NCBI GenBank assembly: GCA_023434095.1
Contig: JAEYTJ010000085.1
Span: forward strand, 1-7,905
Source of the DNA: Pseudomonadota bacterium
GTDB taxonomy: Bacteria; Pseudomonadota; Alphaproteobacteria; Rhizobiales; Xanthobacteraceae
Length of the DNA: 7,905 nt
Direction of reading: 5' to 3'
The notes below the pieces were generated by a model. It did no database searches, was not told the origin of the DNA, and worked only from the letters and a program-made list of their open reading frames with translations. Numbering within the stretch: the first letter of the stretch is position 1; every line of letters begins with the position of its first letter. Positions 6,411-7,905 of the stretch are shown here, piece by piece. The position numbers and the translations under genes are program-made.

Positions 6411-7321
6411 GCCGCGCCACCGGGGACGAGATGCAGCCGGCTCTGATCGGCCGGCATCACCAGCTCGAAGCGCCGGCCGTTCGACAGCGAGGGAATGCGC
6501 CCGCGCACCGCCGCCACCTGGGCGGGATCGATCTCCGCGGCGACGATGCCCGGCTCGGTGCCGCCCTCGGCGAGGATCGTGCCCCAGGGGTCGATGATGA
6601 GGCTGTGGCCGAAGGTCTTGCGCCCGTTCTCATGCGTGCCGCCCTGTGCGGCGGCGAGCACGAAGCAGCCGGTCTCGATGGCGCGGGCGCGCTGGAGAAT
6701 GTGCCAGTGCGCCTCGCCGGTCGACTGGGTGAAGGCGGCCGGCGTCGCGATCATGCCCGCCCCGGCCTCGGCCAGCGCGCGGAACAGCGCGGGAAAGCGC
6801 AGATCGTAACAGATGGTGAGGCCGAGCCGGATCTGCGGCAGATCCGCGACGATGGCGAGTTCGCCCGGGCGGTATGCGGCGGATTCGCGGTAGACGTCGC
6901 CATTGGGCAGATCGACGTCGAACATGTGGATCTTGTCGTAGCGGGCAGCCACCGTGCCGTCGGGGGCGAGGAGGTAGGAGCGGTTGGCGGCGCGGTGCTC
7001 GCCCGCCCGCACCGCGAGCGAGCCGATGTGCAGATGCACCTTCAGTTCGGCCGCGAGCGCGCGGAAGGCGGACAGAGCCGGGTCGTCCTCCTCCGCATGC
7101 AGCACCTTGAACAGCGCTTCGCGGTTCTCTTCCATGGTGCCGGTCATTTCCGGCGTCTGGATGTAGCTGGCGCCGTCGGCCGCCGCCGCGCGGATGAAGG
7201 CGGAGGCCGCCTCGACATTGGCCGCGACGCTCTTTTCGGTGCGCATCTGGATCAGCGCCGCGCGGAACGGGGCTCCCAGCGGCGGGGCGCCGGGCGTGGA
7301 GGCGGGGTCGGAAATGGTCAT
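6407..7321 (-). CDS. Carbon-nitrogen hydrolase, Nit1-like (likely deaminated glutathione amidase)
   Basis: A nitrilase-superfamily amidase of 304 residues. The Glu-Lys-Cys catalytic triad is visible: E58 in TPEMT, K130 in RYDKIHMFDVDLP and C171 in ICYDLRFP. Other family landmarks are GEAHWHILQRARAIE (202-216), VLAAAQGG and the ending GRIPSLSNGRR. The closest match by eye is the Nit1/YbeM branch. Members of that branch hydrolyse deaminated glutathione, a side product of transaminases, back to usable parts. Placement beside glutaredoxin supports that, but the substrate is inferred. The first 18 residues are a Pro/Ala-rich extension; I keep ATG 7321 since no internal start precedes the conserved FRAALIQM. 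It begins 14 bases after grxC, with only a weak ribosome binding site. Confidence 0.92.
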   Translation of the reverse strand: MTISDPASTPGAPPLGAPFRAALIQMRTEKSVAANVEAASAFIRAAAADGASYIQTPEMTGTMEENREALFKVLHAEEDDPALSAFRALAAELKVHLHIGSLAVRAGEHRAANRSYLLAPDGTVAARYDKIHMFDVDLPNGDVYRESAAYRPGELAIVADLPQIRLGLTICYDLRFPALFRALAEAGAGMIATPAAFTQSTGEAHWHILQRARAIETGCFVLAAAQGGTHENGRKTFGHSLIIDPWGTILAEGGTEPGIVAAEIDPAQVAAVRGRIPSLSNGRRFELVMPADQSRLHLVPGGAA

Positions 7322-7335
7322 GATCGCGGTCTCGT

Positions 7336-7593
7336 TCAGCTTGCCAGAAGCGCGTCCAGCTCGCCCGCTTCCTCAAGCGCGTAAAGATCGTCGCAGCCGC
7401 CGACATGCCGCCCGTCGATGAAGATTTGCGGCACGCTGGTCCGCCCGTTGGCACGGGTCGACATGGTGGAGCGCGCGACGGGATCGCCGGTGACGTTGAC
7501 CTCGGCGTAATCCACGCCCTTGCGTCCGAGCAACGTCTTGGCCGCATGGCAGTAGGGGCAGGTCGACGTGGTGTAAATCTCGATCTTCGCCAT
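7336..7593 (-). CDS. grxC: Glutaredoxin 3 (GrxC type)
   Basis: An 85-residue cytoplasmic dithiol glutaredoxin that uses glutathione to reduce protein disulfides and mixed disulfides. The start MAKIEIYTTSTCPYCHAAKT contains the active site CPYC (C12, C15). The cis-proline TSVPQIF motif and GRHVGGCDDL, the glutathione-binding end of the fold, follow. Length is normal for Grx3. The start is ATG 7591-7593, with GGGGA (7601-7605) seven bases before it. The open frame continues upstream into comF, but that extension does not look like glutaredoxin. The gene lies 49 bases after comF and 14 before the amidase gene, consistent with an operon. Confidence 0.96.
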   Translation of the reverse strand: MAKIEIYTTSTCPYCHAAKTLLGRKGVDYAEVNVTGDPVARSTMSTRANGRTSVPQIFIDGRHVGGCDDLYALEEAGELDALLAS

Positions 7594-7642
7594 CGAATTG
7601 TCCCCAACTAACAGGCACCGGCACGGTCGGCATTCCCGTCGA

Positions 7643-7905
7643 TCATGATATGGGCGCGGCCGGCCCGTCAGCAACCCGCGCGAACACCAGAACGTCCACT
7701 TGTCCCGCGCCCGCGCGGAGCAGCGCCTTGACGCACGCATCGATCGTCGCCCCCGTCGTGAGCACGTCGTCGACCAGCACCACGCGCCGGCCCCGCAGTT
7801 CGCCCTTCGCCATGTCGGGCACGGCGAAGGCGCCCTGCACGTTGCGCGCCCGGGCCGCCCGGTCGAGCCCCACCTGCGGCGGCGTCGCGCGCCGGCGCTC
7901 CAGCC
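7643..7905 (-). CDS. comF: ComF family phosphoribosyltransferase-like protein, 5' part beyond the window
   Basis: Only the last 86 codons are visible; the frame is still open at the right edge. The segment RRRATPPQVGLDRAARARNV, then QGAFAVP, is the ComF signature (TPPQ...R..NV.GAF). The PRPP-binding-type motif VVLVDDVLTTGAT follows. These proteins belong to the type I phosphoribosyltransferase fold. ComF is linked to DNA uptake in naturally competent bacteria, but its role in alphaproteobacteria is not settled. About a third of the usual length (roughly 240 residues) is seen. It is the first visible gene of the comF-grxC-amidase-DUF1178 run. The 49 bases between it and grxC show no clear promoter or terminator. 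Confidence 0.93.
   Translation of the reverse strand, partial: LERRRATPPQVGLDRAARARNVQGAFAVPDMAKGELRGRRVVLVDDVLTTGATIDACVKALLRAGAGQVDVLVFARVADGPAAPIS

Overview
The window is high-GC, densely packed bacterial DNA. S16 (rpsP) and ffh sit side by side, ccmC-ccmD-ccmG form a cluster, and comF, a glutaredoxin, a Nit-type amidase and a DUF1178 protein follow one another. A DUF930 protein is also present. Together these point to an alphaproteobacterium of the Hyphomicrobiales (Rhizobiales). The alanine-rich S16 tail and the protein sequences would suit the Xanthobacteraceae (Ancylobacter, Starkeya, Xanthobacter, Azorhizobium), but the family is a guess. It reads as core chromosome. I see no insertion sequence, prophage, CRISPR array, tRNA or rRNA.

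Layout. Positions 1-352 (minus) hold most of rpsP, which runs off the left edge. Positions 390-498 hold an intergenic palindromic repeat made of two inverted copies of one unit. Positions 511-2052 (minus) encode Ffh, the protein of the signal recognition particle. A 258-base divergent intergenic region follows, and then 2311-3825 (plus) encodes a pyruvate-kinase-like protein of unusual architecture. It has an extra N-terminal domain, no C-terminal allosteric domain, and a potassium site that looks rewired. A small exported DUF930 protein (3832-4242, minus) converges on it.

Positions 4378-5913 (plus) are a tight ccmC-ccmD-ccmG operon for cytochrome c maturation: haem handling by CcmC and CcmD, and apocytochrome thiol reduction by CcmG. 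The ccmA and ccmB genes that commonly precede ccmC are absent here. Converging on it from the right is a minus-strand run read comF (partial, 7643-7905), grxC (7336-7593), a Nit1-like amidase (6407-7321) and a DUF1178 protein (5922-6410). The last two overlap by ATGA. The glutaredoxin next to the amidase suggests shared work on glutathione: thiol chemistry and repair of deaminated glutathione.

No wholly new multi-gene system is visible. The items most worth a second look are the pyruvate-kinase-like protein and the palindromic repeat.
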